The notes below the pieces were generated by a model, which searched no databases, had not been told where the DNA came from, and was given only the letters and a program-made list of their open reading frames with translations. Of a stretch of 64,000 nucleotides of DNA, positions 1 through 8,523 are shown in pieces. The stretch covers positions 1 to 64,000 of the forward strand of contig JANRJL010000083.1 of NCBI GenBank assembly GCA_033763995.1. Direction: 5' to 3'. This DNA is from GCA-2737725 sp033763995. GTDB lineage: Bacteria; Pseudomonadota; Alphaproteobacteria; Rhodospirillales; Rhodospirillaceae. A program made the position numbers and the translations under genes. Numbering within the stretch: the first letter of the stretch is position 1; the number at the start of each line of letters is the position of its first letter.

Positions 1-677
1 GTGAAGGCCATGCCGAGGAACGCCGGCCAGGTCAGATCGTTCCAGACAAGCGGCGCCCACACCGCCGAAACCGCCATGATGGCCAGTTGCGGATAGAGCG
101 TGATGGCGGTGACGGACTCGGTGGAGCTGAGAATCCGGTTGGTGACCATGTAGGTGGCATAGCCCACGGCCGCGACGGCCGGCAGCAGGAACATGGGATC
201 GAACATCGCCGTGCCGGGCTTGATGATGAACAGCATGCCGACAAAGCCCAGCACCACCGCACCCCAACCCATGAGCCCGACCCTGTCGCCCAGCAGCACC
301 ACCGACAGCGCGGTCATGCACAAGGGCGCGCACAAGGCGATGGCCGTGGCCTCCGAGAGCGGCACGGTGGTCAGGCTGAAAAACCACGAGTACGCCAAGA
401 CCACCAGCAACAGCGAACGCAAGCCATGCGCGATGGGGCGCCTGGTCCGCAAGGAGGCGAGGCCGCCCTCCTTGAGGGCGATTGGCGCGAGAATGGCCAG
501 CGCGAAAAATCCGCGCACGAAGTTGAGCTGCGCCACGTGATAGTCCTGGACCATCACCCATTTGCCGCCGGCGTCCGTGGCCGACATGACCAAGGCGCCC
601 AGCAGCATCAGCACGATGCCGAGGGGCCGGTTGTCGCGATGGAACGACGCGGCGGGTGAGGAAGCGGGTGCGGTCAT
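1..677 (-). CDS. EamA/DMT-family permease, C-terminal part off the window
   Basis: Reading leftwards from the ATG at 677-675 the frame stays open to the window edge (about 225 residues). After a short polar N-terminus the protein is a run of hydrophobic segments (first from about residue 17, GIVLMLLGALVMSATDAGGKW) with the motif PLSEATAIALCAPL, typical of the first EamA repeat of drug/metabolite transporters. An inner-membrane exporter or permease of small metabolites is expected; the substrate cannot be read. It is divergent from the FkbM gene, with about 50 bases between the starts. Its 3' end lies outside, so whether the second EamA repeat is intact is unknown. Confidence 0.85.
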   Translation of the reverse strand, partial: MTAPASSPAASFHRDNRPLGIVLMLLGALVMSATDAGGKWVMVQDYHVAQLNFVRGFFALAILAPIALKEGGLASLRTRRPIAHGLRSLLLVVLAYSWFFSLTTVPLSEATAIALCAPLCMTALSVVLLGDRVGLMGWGAVVLGFVGMLFIIKPGTAMFDPMFLLPAVAAVGYATYMVTNRILSSTESVTAITLYPQLAIMAVSAVWAPLVWNDLTWPAFLGMAF

Positions 678-729
678 GGCGCCCTTGTGCGGTGTTTCGC
701 GCCCTCGATCAAGCGTGTTATCAAACACT

Positions 730-1494
730 ATGACCGCCGAAGTTTTTCAGCCGCATTACACGCTCGAAGAGTGGATCAAATACAATGTGATTCCGCGGCG
801 GCTTTATATGTGGCGGCTCATGCGCAAGCACGCGCGCAAGGGCGAACGCGAGTTGAGCCTGCTGCCGCAGTTGGTGACGCCTGGCAAAATCGCCATCGAC
901 ATCGGCGCCAACAAGGGCGTGTACACCCACGCGCTGGCGAGACTGTGCCGCGAGGTGCACGCTTTCGAGCCCCACCCGAAGATGTTTCCCCTGCTGGCCC
1001 AAGCGCTGTCGAACAACGCCCGCGCCCATCATGTGGCGATTTCCGATACCGACGGCACGGCCGAGCTGGTGATCCCCAGTTACAACAAGGCCGGGTTCAC
1101 CAACCAGGGCGCCTCGCTGGACCCCAGCAAGAAGTCCGCGCCTTTTGGATTTACCACCGTGCCCGTCGCGGCGCGCACGCTCGATTCCTACAACTTCACC
1201 GACGTGGGATTCATCAAGATCGACGTGGAGGGTTTCGAGGCGGCCGTGGTGAAGGGCATGCTGGGGACCGTGCGGCGCGAGAAGCCCACACTCATGATCG
1301 AGATCGAGGAATGGCACCGCAAGCGCCCCATCGAAGAATGTTTGCGCGAAATGGACGTGCTGAACGCCGATGTTTATTTCATTCTCGGCGGCGCGCTACG
1401 GCCCATTGCCGAGTTCGATCCGGACGTCCACCACCGCGGCCGACGCGGCAAGCCGGGCTACGCGCAGAATTTTGTGTTTAGGCCAAGGGCCTGA
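730..1494 (+). CDS. FkbM-family SAM-dependent methyltransferase
   Basis: 254 residues from the ATG at 730; the frame is open further upstream but that region overlaps the divergent permease. The Rossmann SAM-binding motif I is DIGANKG at about 57-63, followed by an acidic loop HAFEPHP (78-83), and the FkbM signature IKIDVEGFE lies at 162-170. FkbM proteins O-methylate sugars, macrolides or other small molecules; the acceptor cannot be inferred here. Its last 17 bases overlap the end of the convergent GFA gene. Family assignment is firm, substrate unknown. Confidence 0.88.
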   Translation: MTAEVFQPHYTLEEWIKYNVIPRRLYMWRLMRKHARKGERELSLLPQLVTPGKIAIDIGANKGVYTHALARLCREVHAFEPHPKMFPLLAQALSNNARAHHVAISDTDGTAELVIPSYNKAGFTNQGASLDPSKKSAPFGFTTVPVAARTLDSYNFTDVGFIKIDVEGFEAAVVKGMLGTVRREKPTLMIEIEEWHRKRPIEECLREMDVLNADVYFILGGALRPIAEFDPDVHHRGRRGKPGYAQNFVFRPRA

Positions 1495-1930
1495 CTCTCG
1501 GGCCGACACGAATGGGCGCAGCGCCGCCGCGGCGCGTGGCGGCATAGCGCGGCAGATCGTCCTGCGTTTCAAACCACGGCAACTGCTCGGCCACGAACAC
1601 ATGCGCCGTCGGCCTAACGTGGGACGGGTCGGCTAACGACACGGCGTAGAGGTGCACCTCGTCGGGAATGATTTCATTTTCATAGGTCAACGGCGAGCCG
1701 CAGGCTTCGCAAAAGCCGCGCCGCACACCCGGCGAGGATTGAAAGTATCGTGGTACGCCGGCCTTGAAGCGGAACGAGGCGCGCGGCACGGAAATCCAGG
1801 TCGTGAAGGGCGAGGACGTCGCACGCCGGCAACTGTCGCAATGACAATGCACGGTCCAGTTGGGCTCGCCGCCATACTCGTAAACAACGCCGCGACAGAG
1901 GCAGTGACCCTCGATTCTGGTGTTGGGCAT
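1478..1930 (-). CDS. GFA-family zinc protein (CENP-V/GFA domain)
   Basis: 150 residues from the ATG at 1930-1928; the frame continues upstream but the conserved domain starts right at MPNTRIEGHCLC. Cysteines are placed as in glutathione-dependent formaldehyde-activating (GFA) domains: C10-x-C12, C29-x-C31-x2-C34 and C74-x2-C77, forming two zinc sites. The founding member binds S-hydroxymethylglutathione, but most GFA paralogues have no proven activity. It converges on the FkbM gene and the two coding regions overlap tail to tail by 17 bases. Confidence 0.85.
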   Translation of the reverse strand: MPNTRIEGHCLCRGVVYEYGGEPNWTVHCHCDSCRRATSSPFTTWISVPRASFRFKAGVPRYFQSSPGVRRGFCEACGSPLTYENEIIPDEVHLYAVSLADPSHVRPTAHVFVAEQLPWFETQDDLPRYAATRRGGAAPIRVGPRVRPLA

Positions 1931-2126
1931 GGGACGCTCCAAGGGTTGTCGGACGTCTATTTTGGTGCGTTCGGTGCGCGCAAAACAGCGCCAAGAAACG
2001 ACAATCGGCGGGCAAAAAAGGACACGGCCAGCGCCTCTGACCGCCTCCCAAGCCTTGCCCGGCCGACGGCAACCTGCTAATCCCCCTTTCATGACACGGC
2101 GAATGACAAGCATGCGAATTAGCAGC

Positions 2127-2150
2127 CCGATTCTCTGATCCGAGAATCGG
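2127..2150. promoter_or_regulatory. 24-bp perfect palindrome upstream of threonine ammonia-lyase
   Basis: In the 277-base gap between the divergent GFA and ammonia-lyase genes, arms CCGATTCTC (2127-2135) and GAGAATCGG (2142-2150) are perfect 9-bp inverted repeats around a 6-bp spacer, ending 57 bases before the ATG at 2208. Size and position suit a dimeric regulator site; a 5'UTR hairpin is the alternative. No regulator gene lies beside it. The rest of the gap shows no gene. Confidence 0.4.
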
Positions 2151-2207
2151 CCCCGCCGCTATTTCGCCGCCGCTTGTTATTTTCAATCCCTTCAGGAATC
2201 CGCCGTC

Positions 2208-3449
2208 ATGTCGTCCCCGTCTCTTGCCGTATCCACAGTCACCGCCGCCTCCGTGCGCGCCGCGCGCGAGCGCATCGCGGGCCAGGTCTTGCTCACGCCC
2301 ACCGTGTTCAGCGAGGCCCTGAGCCAAGCCACCGGCGCCAAGGTGTACCTCAAACTCGAGAACCTGCAGCACACCGGCGCCTTCAAGGCGCGCGGAGCCC
2401 TGGCCAAGCTCACCACGCTCACGCAAGCGCAAAAGAAAGCCGGCGTCATCGCCATGTCGGCGGGCAATCACGCGCAAGGGGTGGCCTATCACGCCGGACG
2501 GCTGGGGATTCCGGCCACCATCGTCATGCCCAAGGGCACGCCCTTCATGAAAATCCGCAAGACGCGCGACTACGGCGCGACCGTGCTGCTGGAGGGCGAG
2601 TCCTTGGTGGAGGCATCGGCCTATGCCGAGAAGCTGGCGGCGGAGCGCGGCTTGGTTTTCATTCACCCCTACAACGACCCCGAGGTCATCGCCGGCCAAG
2701 GCACCATCGGCCTGGAAATGTTGGAGGCCGTGCCGGAGCTGAATACCATCGTCGTGCCCGTGGGCGGCGGCGGTTTGATCTCGGGCATCGCGTTGGCGGC
2801 CAAATCGCTGAAGCCGAGCATCGACATCATCGGCGTGGAGCCGGAACTATACCCCTCCATGAGTAACGCGCTGCAGGGCCGCAACCGTCCGTGCGGCGGC
2901 TCGACCTTGGCCGAGGGCATCGCGGTGACCACGGCGGGCGCCACGGCACTGCCGATCGTGCGCGAACATGTGCGCGCCGTGGTGACGGTGAACGAAACCA
3001 GCATCGAGCGCGCGGTCGCCATGTTGGCCACGCGCGGCAAGACCGTGACCGAGGGCGCGGGCGCCGCCCCCTTGGCCGCGTTGCTCGAGTATCCCGACAT
3101 GTTCGCGGGCAAGACCGTGGGCCTGGTCATCTCGGGCGCCAACGTGGACGCGCGCATGCTCTCGTCCGTGCTGATGCGCGACCTCGTGCGCGAAAAAAAA
3201 GTGCTGACGCTCAACATCGAAATGCCCGACAAGCCGGGCCAGTTGCATGCCGTCAGCGGCATTTGCGCTGAAGAAGGCGCCAACGTGCTGGAAGTGATCC
3301 ACAGCCGCTTCGCCATGGATTTGTCGGCCAGTTCGGCGCGCCTCGGCATCACCATCGAAACCCGCGACGAGGAGCATGCCAAACAGGTCATGGACCGGAT
3401 TCGAATGTCGGGATTCAAATTGAGTATCCGCGACCCCAACGAACCCTGA
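2208..3449 (+). CDS. ilvA: Threonine ammonia-lyase with C-terminal ACT domain
   Basis: 413 residues. A fold-type II PLP enzyme: Schiff-base lysine K60 in TGAFKARG, substrate loop SAGNHAQG (84-91), and the phosphate-binding glycine loop VGGGGL at 185-190. Residues from about 329 form a single ACT domain (LNIEMPDKPGQLHAVSGICA). This is the layout of about 400-residue threonine/serine dehydratases (TdcB/IlvA short form), which convert threonine to 2-oxobutyrate and ammonia. It probably serves catabolism or isoleucine supply. The asparaginase gene follows 9 bases later, so a two-gene operon for releasing ammonia from amino acids is likely. Confidence 0.92.
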   Translation: MSSPSLAVSTVTAASVRAARERIAGQVLLTPTVFSEALSQATGAKVYLKLENLQHTGAFKARGALAKLTTLTQAQKKAGVIAMSAGNHAQGVAYHAGRLGIPATIVMPKGTPFMKIRKTRDYGATVLLEGESLVEASAYAEKLAAERGLVFIHPYNDPEVIAGQGTIGLEMLEAVPELNTIVVPVGGGGLISGIALAAKSLKPSIDIIGVEPELYPSMSNALQGRNRPCGGSTLAEGIAVTTAGATALPIVREHVRAVVTVNETSIERAVAMLATRGKTVTEGAGAAPLAALLEYPDMFAGKTVGLVISGANVDARMLSSVLMRDLVREKKVLTLNIEMPDKPGQLHAVSGICAEEGANVLEVIHSRFAMDLSASSARLGITIETRDEEHAKQVMDRIRMSGFKLSIRDPNEP

Positions 3450-3458
3450 GACGCGGCG

Positions 3459-4466
3459 ATGACCAATCCGATCTTGGTCGAGGTCACGCGCGGCACCACG
3501 GTGGAGAGTATCCATCGCGGGGCCGCCTGCGTGGTCGACCTCGACGGCAAGGTAGTGGACTCGTGGGGCGATGTTGATGCGCTCACCTGCCCGCGCTCGG
3601 CCTTGAAGCCCATGCAGGCGCTGCCGTTGATCGAAACGGGTGCGGCCGCGCGCTTCGTCCTGACGGATGAGGAGCTGGCGCTGGCCTGTGCCTCGCACAA
3701 CGGCGAGCCCGAGCACGTGCGCCGGGTCGAGGCCTGGCTCGCGCGCGCGGGATTCTCCGTGCGCGACCTCGAATGCGGCGCCCATGTGCCCATGCATGCT
3801 CCCGCCGCCGAAGCCCTGATGCGAGCGGGTGGACGCCCCTGCCCGATTCACAATAATTGCTCGGGCAAGCACACGGGATTCCTCTGCCTCGCCGTGCATT
3901 TGAACGCACCGACCAAGGGCTATACCGAGCCCGCGCATGCGGTACAGCGTGAGGCCTTCGCCGCGATCGGCACCATGGCCGACGTGGAACCCAAGGCGCT
4001 GCCTATCGTGCGCGACGGATGCAGCGCGCCCAATTTATTCATGCCGCTGAAGAACCTGGCGCTGGCCTGGGCACGGATGGGCCAGCCAGCGAAACTTGCC
4101 AAGGCCCGCGCGGCGGCAGCCAGGCGCATCGTCGATGCCATGAAGACCCATGGATTCTTGTTTTCCGGCACCGACCGCCCCTGCCTGGCGTTAACGCAAT
4201 CCCTGGCCGGGCGCGGCGTGGCCAAGGTCGGCGCGGAAGGCATTTATGCCGCGTGCGAGCCCGAGCGAGGCCTGGGCATCGCGGTGAAAATCGACGACGG
4301 CGCCGCGCGCGCGGCCTCGGTGGCCCTGGCCGCGATCTTAAATCGACTGGGCGCCTTCAAGCCCGCCGCTGGCGACGCCGTGGCAAAATTGTTGAGTGTG
4401 CCGCACAAGGCCTGGGCGGGAGCGGAAACAGGCGTGGTGCGCGTCGCCGACGGCTGGCTCACTTGA
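3459..4466 (+). CDS. Asparaginase, Rhizobium etli type II-like (PF06089)
   Basis: 335 residues. It matches the class typified by R. etli ReAII, not the E. coli type. The signature CPRSALKPMQALP gives S47 and K50; S79 sits in ASHNGE; the metal site motif CSGKHTG gives C134 and K137; C188 lies in RDGCSAPN. These equivalents of the ReAII Ser48, Lys51, Ser80, Cys135, Lys138 and Cys189 are all present, so activity (asparagine to aspartate plus ammonia) is expected. No signal peptide, so cytoplasmic. Likely co-transcribed with ilvA. Its last 8 bases overlap the convergent hydrolase gene. Confidence 0.92.
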   Translation: MTNPILVEVTRGTTVESIHRGAACVVDLDGKVVDSWGDVDALTCPRSALKPMQALPLIETGAAARFVLTDEELALACASHNGEPEHVRRVEAWLARAGFSVRDLECGAHVPMHAPAAEALMRAGGRPCPIHNNCSGKHTGFLCLAVHLNAPTKGYTEPAHAVQREAFAAIGTMADVEPKALPIVRDGCSAPNLFMPLKNLALAWARMGQPAKLAKARAAAARRIVDAMKTHGFLFSGTDRPCLALTQSLAGRGVAKVGAEGIYAACEPERGLGIAVKIDDGAARAASVALAAILNRLGAFKPAAGDAVAKLLSVPHKAWAGAETGVVRVADGWLT

Positions 4467-5010
4467 TCAGCTTGCTCAGCTCCTTGAACTCCGCCGTGCC
4501 GGAGACATGGAGCCATTCGAACAGCGCCATCTCGGTGTTGATGACGCCCACGCCGTTCGCACGAAAGCGATCCAGCGCCAAGGCCACGCTGTCGGGCCGG
4601 CGCGAGGTCACGGCGTCGGCCACCACGAATACATCCAAGCCCATGGCCTTGAAGCCGAGCGCGCTTTGCAGCACGCAAACGTGAGATTCGATGCCGCCGA
4701 TGACGACCTGGCGGCGACCATGGGCAGCGAGCCCTTGCAGGCGCGCCGTGATGGCACCGTCGGCGGCACAGGAAAAATGCATTTTCTCCAGCACCGGCGC
4801 GTCGCCCTTGAGATTGTGCAGCCGTTCCACCGTGGCGCCAAGGCCCTTGCGGTACTGCTCGGAGAGGGTGACCGGAACGCGGAGACGCTGCGCGGCCTGC
4901 AGCAGCACCGCGCAGCGCTCGACCATGCGCTCGCCCTCGTGCATGGCGGGCAAAAGCCGCTCTTGCACGTCGACGATCAACAGTTGGGAACGGGCACGGT
5001 CCAGAAGCAT
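4459..5010 (-). CDS. Isochorismatase-family cysteine hydrolase
   Basis: 183 residues. The catalytic triad of the cysteine-hydrolase family is readable: D14 (LLIVDVQERLL), K76 (VLEKMHF) and C112 (GIESHVCVLQSA). It resembles YcaC/nicotinamidase-related hydrolases that act on small amides or imides; the family member cannot be resolved further. Upstream on the same strand the GST ends 6 bases before this start, so the two are probably one transcript. Confidence 0.88.
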   Translation of the reverse strand: MLLDRARSQLLIVDVQERLLPAMHEGERMVERCAVLLQAAQRLRVPVTLSEQYRKGLGATVERLHNLKGDAPVLEKMHFSCAADGAITARLQGLAAHGRRQVVIGGIESHVCVLQSALGFKAMGLDVFVVADAVTSRRPDSVALALDRFRANGVGVINTEMALFEWLHVSGTAEFKELSKLIK

Positions 5011-5016
5011 GACGGG

Positions 5017-5703
5017 TTAGATCGTCTTCTGCTTGTTGAACAAATTATCGAAGGCTTCCTTGTCGGGGTTGCCGAGCTTCATGACGTCTTCCAAAAGCGC
5101 GCAGCCCTTGATGACGGCGGGGCGCGCGCCCACGGCTTCCCGCCAGCGCTTCACGTTGGGATAGTCGTCGATGTCGATCTGGTGGAAGTGGTTGATCTTC
5201 ACCCACGGGTAGGTCGCCATGTCGGCGATGGAATATTCGCCCGCCAAATAGGGCACGTTGGCCAGGCGCTTATCCATGACGCGGTACAGCCGCTTGGTTT
5301 CGTTCTGATAGCGGTCGATGCCGTATTGGATTTTCTCCGGCGCGTATTGCAGGAAATGCCCGCACTGGCCGAACATGGGCCCGACGTTGGCGACCTGGAA
5401 GATGGTCCACTGGATCACCTCGTAGCGCTGGGCCATGTCGCGCGGCATGAACTTGCCGGTCTTCTCGGCCAGATACATCAAGATCGCGCCCGACTCGAAC
5501 ACCGTGGTGGGCTTGCCGCCCGGGCCGTCGCGGTCGACGATGGTGGGAATCTTGTTGTTGGGATTGAGCTTGAGGTAGTCGGGGCTGAACTGATCGCCCT
5601 TGAGCATGTTGATGGGATGGGTGGTGTAGGCCAGCCCGCACTCCTCCAGCATGATGGGAATCTTGTGGCCGTTGGGCGTGGGCCAGTAATACAGGTCGAT
5701 CAT
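5017..5703 (-). CDS. Glutathione S-transferase, YfcG-like (nu class)
   Basis: 228 residues from the ATG at 5703-5701; a longer frame exists but homology starts at MIDLYYWPTPNGHK. The thioredoxin-fold half carries TPNGHK (9-14), the cis-proline loop NKIPTIV (50-56) and ESGAI (70-74) that binds the gamma-glutamyl group; the helical half follows. The TPN-GHK motif is that of E. coli YfcG-type disulfide-bond reductases. Cytoplasmic; probably thiol-disulfide exchange or electrophile detoxification. Lies directly upstream of the isochorismatase-family gene. Confidence 0.88.
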   Translation of the reverse strand: MIDLYYWPTPNGHKIPIMLEECGLAYTTHPINMLKGDQFSPDYLKLNPNNKIPTIVDRDGPGGKPTTVFESGAILMYLAEKTGKFMPRDMAQRYEVIQWTIFQVANVGPMFGQCGHFLQYAPEKIQYGIDRYQNETKRLYRVMDKRLANVPYLAGEYSIADMATYPWVKINHFHQIDIDDYPNVKRWREAVGARPAVIKGCALLEDVMKLGNPDKEAFDNLFNKQKTI

Positions 5704-5809
5704 GAGCAGGTCCCGGTGGTTACTGAGAAAGCGCGATCTTAACCTCGATCGTTGACCGCACAAAAGAAAGCACATTGGCGGCGGCCCGCGAAGTCCTTAA
5801 GCTTGCGCC

Positions 5810-6094
5810 ATGATCGCCCGCGACCCCGACACCCGTGATCCCGAGAATGGCCGCCGTGTCGGCCCCACCATGAACCGCACGCGCGTCATCGTGCTGATGA
5901 CCATCGCGGTGTGCATGATGCTGGGCTGGCTGATGATTGCCGTCTTCGGCGGCCTGCCGCCGTGGCCGGTGCTGTTGTGGTTCGTGGCCAGCCACGTGTT
6001 CTTCTGCGCGGTGATCGTGCGGGTACGCCCCTTCCGCGGACCCTATGTCGCCACTTTGGCGGAGCCCCAAGTCAAAGATTGGGACAAGCCTTAA
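5810..6094 (+). CDS. Small two-TM membrane protein
   Basis: Up to 94 residues from 5810; an internal ATG at 5870 (MNRTRVIVLMTIAV) would give 74 residues and starts just before the first membrane helix, so it may be the true start. Two hydrophobic segments separated by GGLPPWP are followed by a short polar tail ending DWDKP. I do not recognise the family. Its TAA stop interlocks with the stop of the convergent CoA-transferase gene in the four bases 6091-6094. Confidence 0.6.
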   Translation: MIARDPDTRDPENGRRVGPTMNRTRVIVLMTIAVCMMLGWLMIAVFGGLPPWPVLLWFVASHVFFCAVIVRVRPFRGPYVATLAEPQVKDWDKP

Positions 6095-7323
6095 TCCCGC
6101 GCCCCGACGATGCCGCGTTTGATGAGATCGTCGATGGCGGCGGGCGCGAGGCCAAGATGGCGCATCAGCACCTCGCGCGTGTGCTCGCCCAAATGCGGCG
6201 GCGCCTTGATGTGCTCCACCGGCGTTTCGGACAACACGATGGGATTGCGCACCAGGTCGGCTTGAATGCCCGCACCGGGCTCGGTGTGAACCTTCACGCC
6301 GCGCGCCTGCACTTGCGGATCGGCAAAAACCTGATCGACGGTGTAGATGGGCCCCACCGGCACCGTCTCGGCTTCCAAGGCGGCCAGTAACTCGGCCTGA
6401 TGGCGTTTGGCGAACAGCGGTTTCAGCGCGGCATTGGCCTCGGCGCGGTGGCGCACCCGCAGTTCATTCGTGCGAAAGCGCGGATCGTCGGCCAGCTCCG
6501 GCGCGCCCAGTACATGGCATAGCCGTTTGAACTGCCCGTCGTTGCCCACGGTGACGATGATGTGGCCGTCGGCCACGGCGAAGGCGCCGAAGGGCACGAT
6601 GTTGATGTGCGTGTTGCCGATGCGGCTGGGCACCTGGCCCGAGACCAGATAATTCTGCGCCATGTTGCTCATCATGGCGATGGTGGTGTCGAGCAGCGCC
6701 AAGTCCACGTGCTGGCCCTGGCCGGTTTTGTCGCGGTGACGCAGCGCGGCCAGCACGCCCACGGCGGCATAGACGCCGGTGAACAAGTCCGACACGCCGA
6801 CGCCCACCTTCATGGGCTCGTCGCCCGGCGTGCCCGCCGGATTACCGGTCACGCTCATGAGCCCACTCATGGCCTGGGCGATCAGATCGTAACCGGGGCG
6901 GTGGGCGTAGGGACCGGTGTGGCCGAAGCCGGTGATGGAGCAATAGACGATGCCGGGGTGCAATTTCTTGATGGCGGCGTAGTCGAGGCCGTACTTGTCG
7001 AGCCCGCCGAACTTGTAGTTCTCCACCACCACATCCGACTGCGCGATGAGCTTACGCACCAGGTCCTGGCCGTCATTGGTCGCAAGGTCGATGGCGATGG
7101 ATTTCTTGTTGCGATTGGCCATGAGGAAGTAAGCCGCGACCTCGTCGTGACCTTGGGCGTCCTTGGCAAAGGGCGGGCCCCAGCCGCGCGTGTCGTCGCC
7201 GGCGCCGGGCTTTTCGATCTTGATCACCTCGGCGCCGAGATCGGCCAGAATCTGCGTGGCCCAGGGCCCCGCCAGAACCCGCGACAAATCCACCACCCGA
7301 ATGCCGTCCAACGCGCCCGCCAT
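6091..7323 (-). CDS. CaiB/BaiF-family (family III) CoA-transferase
   Basis: 410 residues from the ATG at 7323-7321, chosen because AGGAGAC lies just upstream; a start five codons earlier would bury that ribosome site. Family III hallmarks: RVLAGPWATQILADLGAEVIK at the N-terminus, the GFGHTGPYA loop near 132-140 and the catalytic aspartate D179 in GVSDLFTG. Such enzymes move CoA between carboxylic acids (formyl-, succinyl- or aryl-CoA) in organic-acid breakdown. Divergent from the TRAP operon, which may import the acid that this enzyme activates. Substrate not determinable. Confidence 0.9.
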   Translation of the reverse strand: MAGALDGIRVVDLSRVLAGPWATQILADLGAEVIKIEKPGAGDDTRGWGPPFAKDAQGHDEVAAYFLMANRNKKSIAIDLATNDGQDLVRKLIAQSDVVVENYKFGGLDKYGLDYAAIKKLHPGIVYCSITGFGHTGPYAHRPGYDLIAQAMSGLMSVTGNPAGTPGDEPMKVGVGVSDLFTGVYAAVGVLAALRHRDKTGQGQHVDLALLDTTIAMMSNMAQNYLVSGQVPSRIGNTHINIVPFGAFAVADGHIIVTVGNDGQFKRLCHVLGAPELADDPRFRTNELRVRHRAEANAALKPLFAKRHQAELLAALEAETVPVGPIYTVDQVFADPQVQARGVKVHTEPGAGIQADLVRNPIVLSETPVEHIKAPPHLGEHTREVLMRHLGLAPAAIDDLIKRGIVGARD

Positions 7324-7428
7324 GTTGTCTCCTGTCATGTGGTTTGAATGTAGCGGCCCCGAGGCTGAAATCTAGCTTGTAAGCATGACATCTGCGGCCG
7401 ACACTGATCCATCTCAAGGAGCCCGGCG

Positions 7429-8430
7429 ATGAGACGACGAGAGGTCCTGGCGGGCGCCGCCGTGCTGGCAGGCGCGACGCTCGCGCGACACAGCGCAGCG
7501 CAGAACGTGACGGCGAAGGTCACGGCGCAGGCTTTGGTGGACTCGCCCTGGGACAAGCATTGGGACGAGTTCAAGGCGACGATAGCGGCTCATCCCGACA
7601 TCACGGTGGAATATTACCTGCGCGGCGAAACCGGCAGCGAAGAGCAAATGCTGACAGCGCTGCGGCGCAACCGGGTGCAGATCGGCGGCATCACCATGTG
7701 GGGCTTGGCCGGCATCATTCCCGAGGCGGCCGTGCCGATGATGCCCTACCTGTTCGACACGACCGAAGAAGTCGACTTCGTCTTCGACGACTTTCTGGAA
7801 CAGCGCTTCGATGCCTTCCTCAACGAGAAAGGCCTCAAGTTCCTGCACTGGTCCGAGGTGGGGTGGAACAACCTTTATACGAAAAAGCCGGTGCTGATCC
7901 CTGCCGACATAAAGGGCATGAAGATTCGCGGCTCGCCCAACTATGCCGCGCAGGCGTTTCTGATGGCGGTGGGCGCCAACCCCGTGGCGCTGGGCATCGC
8001 CGATATCGCGCCGGCCTTGCAGACGGGCCTGGTGGACGGCGGCCTGTCGAGCCTGACGTTCTTCTATTACGGCCTGAAATCCTTCGCGACCGATCTGACG
8101 GCACTCCACCAGTGCTACGATCAAGGCGTGCAGGTGGCCAATCTCGACTGGTGGAACAGCCTGACGCCAGCCCAGCAAACGGCGTTTCGCACCGCCTTCG
8201 TGCCGATCGAGCGCGCGCGGCGCGACTTGCGCGCTCATGGGGCCGAAATCGAGCGGAACCTGCGGACCGAGGGCCTGAAGATACACGCCTTATCGCCGGA
8301 CCAGCGCGCGCAATGGGTCGCCGCCGCACGGCCCACGCACGGCGCGATCTTGAAAGAGATCGGTGGAAAGGCGCAAAACGTCTATGACCTGATTCAGGAC
8401 GGCAAACGTGCGTTTGCCCAACGCGGGTGA
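7429..8430 (+). CDS. dctP: TRAP transporter solute-binding protein DctP
   Basis: 333 residues, ATG preceded by AAGGAG. The N-terminus MRRREVLAGAAVLAGAT with a cut near HSAAQN looks like a Tat or Sec signal, so the mature protein is periplasmic. DctP features: RGETGSEEQMLTALRRNRVQI, the ligand-arginine region IKGMKIRG, and ALQTGLVDGG where family members line the pocket; the C-terminus ends in EIGGKAQNVYD. It begins the dctPQM operon and is the only one of five DctP genes here with its own permease. An organic acid ligand is expected; identity unknown. Confidence 0.9.
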   Translation: MRRREVLAGAAVLAGATLARHSAAQNVTAKVTAQALVDSPWDKHWDEFKATIAAHPDITVEYYLRGETGSEEQMLTALRRNRVQIGGITMWGLAGIIPEAAVPMMPYLFDTTEEVDFVFDDFLEQRFDAFLNEKGLKFLHWSEVGWNNLYTKKPVLIPADIKGMKIRGSPNYAAQAFLMAVGANPVALGIADIAPALQTGLVDGGLSSLTFFYYGLKSFATDLTALHQCYDQGVQVANLDWWNSLTPAQQTAFRTAFVPIERARRDLRAHGAEIERNLRTEGLKIHALSPDQRAQWVAAARPTHGAILKEIGGKAQNVYDLIQDGKRAFAQRG

Positions 8431-8523
8431 TCGGCTAGCCGATTTCGTCCGATTCCGTTTGAGCCGCGCGCGGCGCTCGTTACAATACCGCCCGGAAACC
8501 GAACACGCGCCCGAGGGGAAGGC

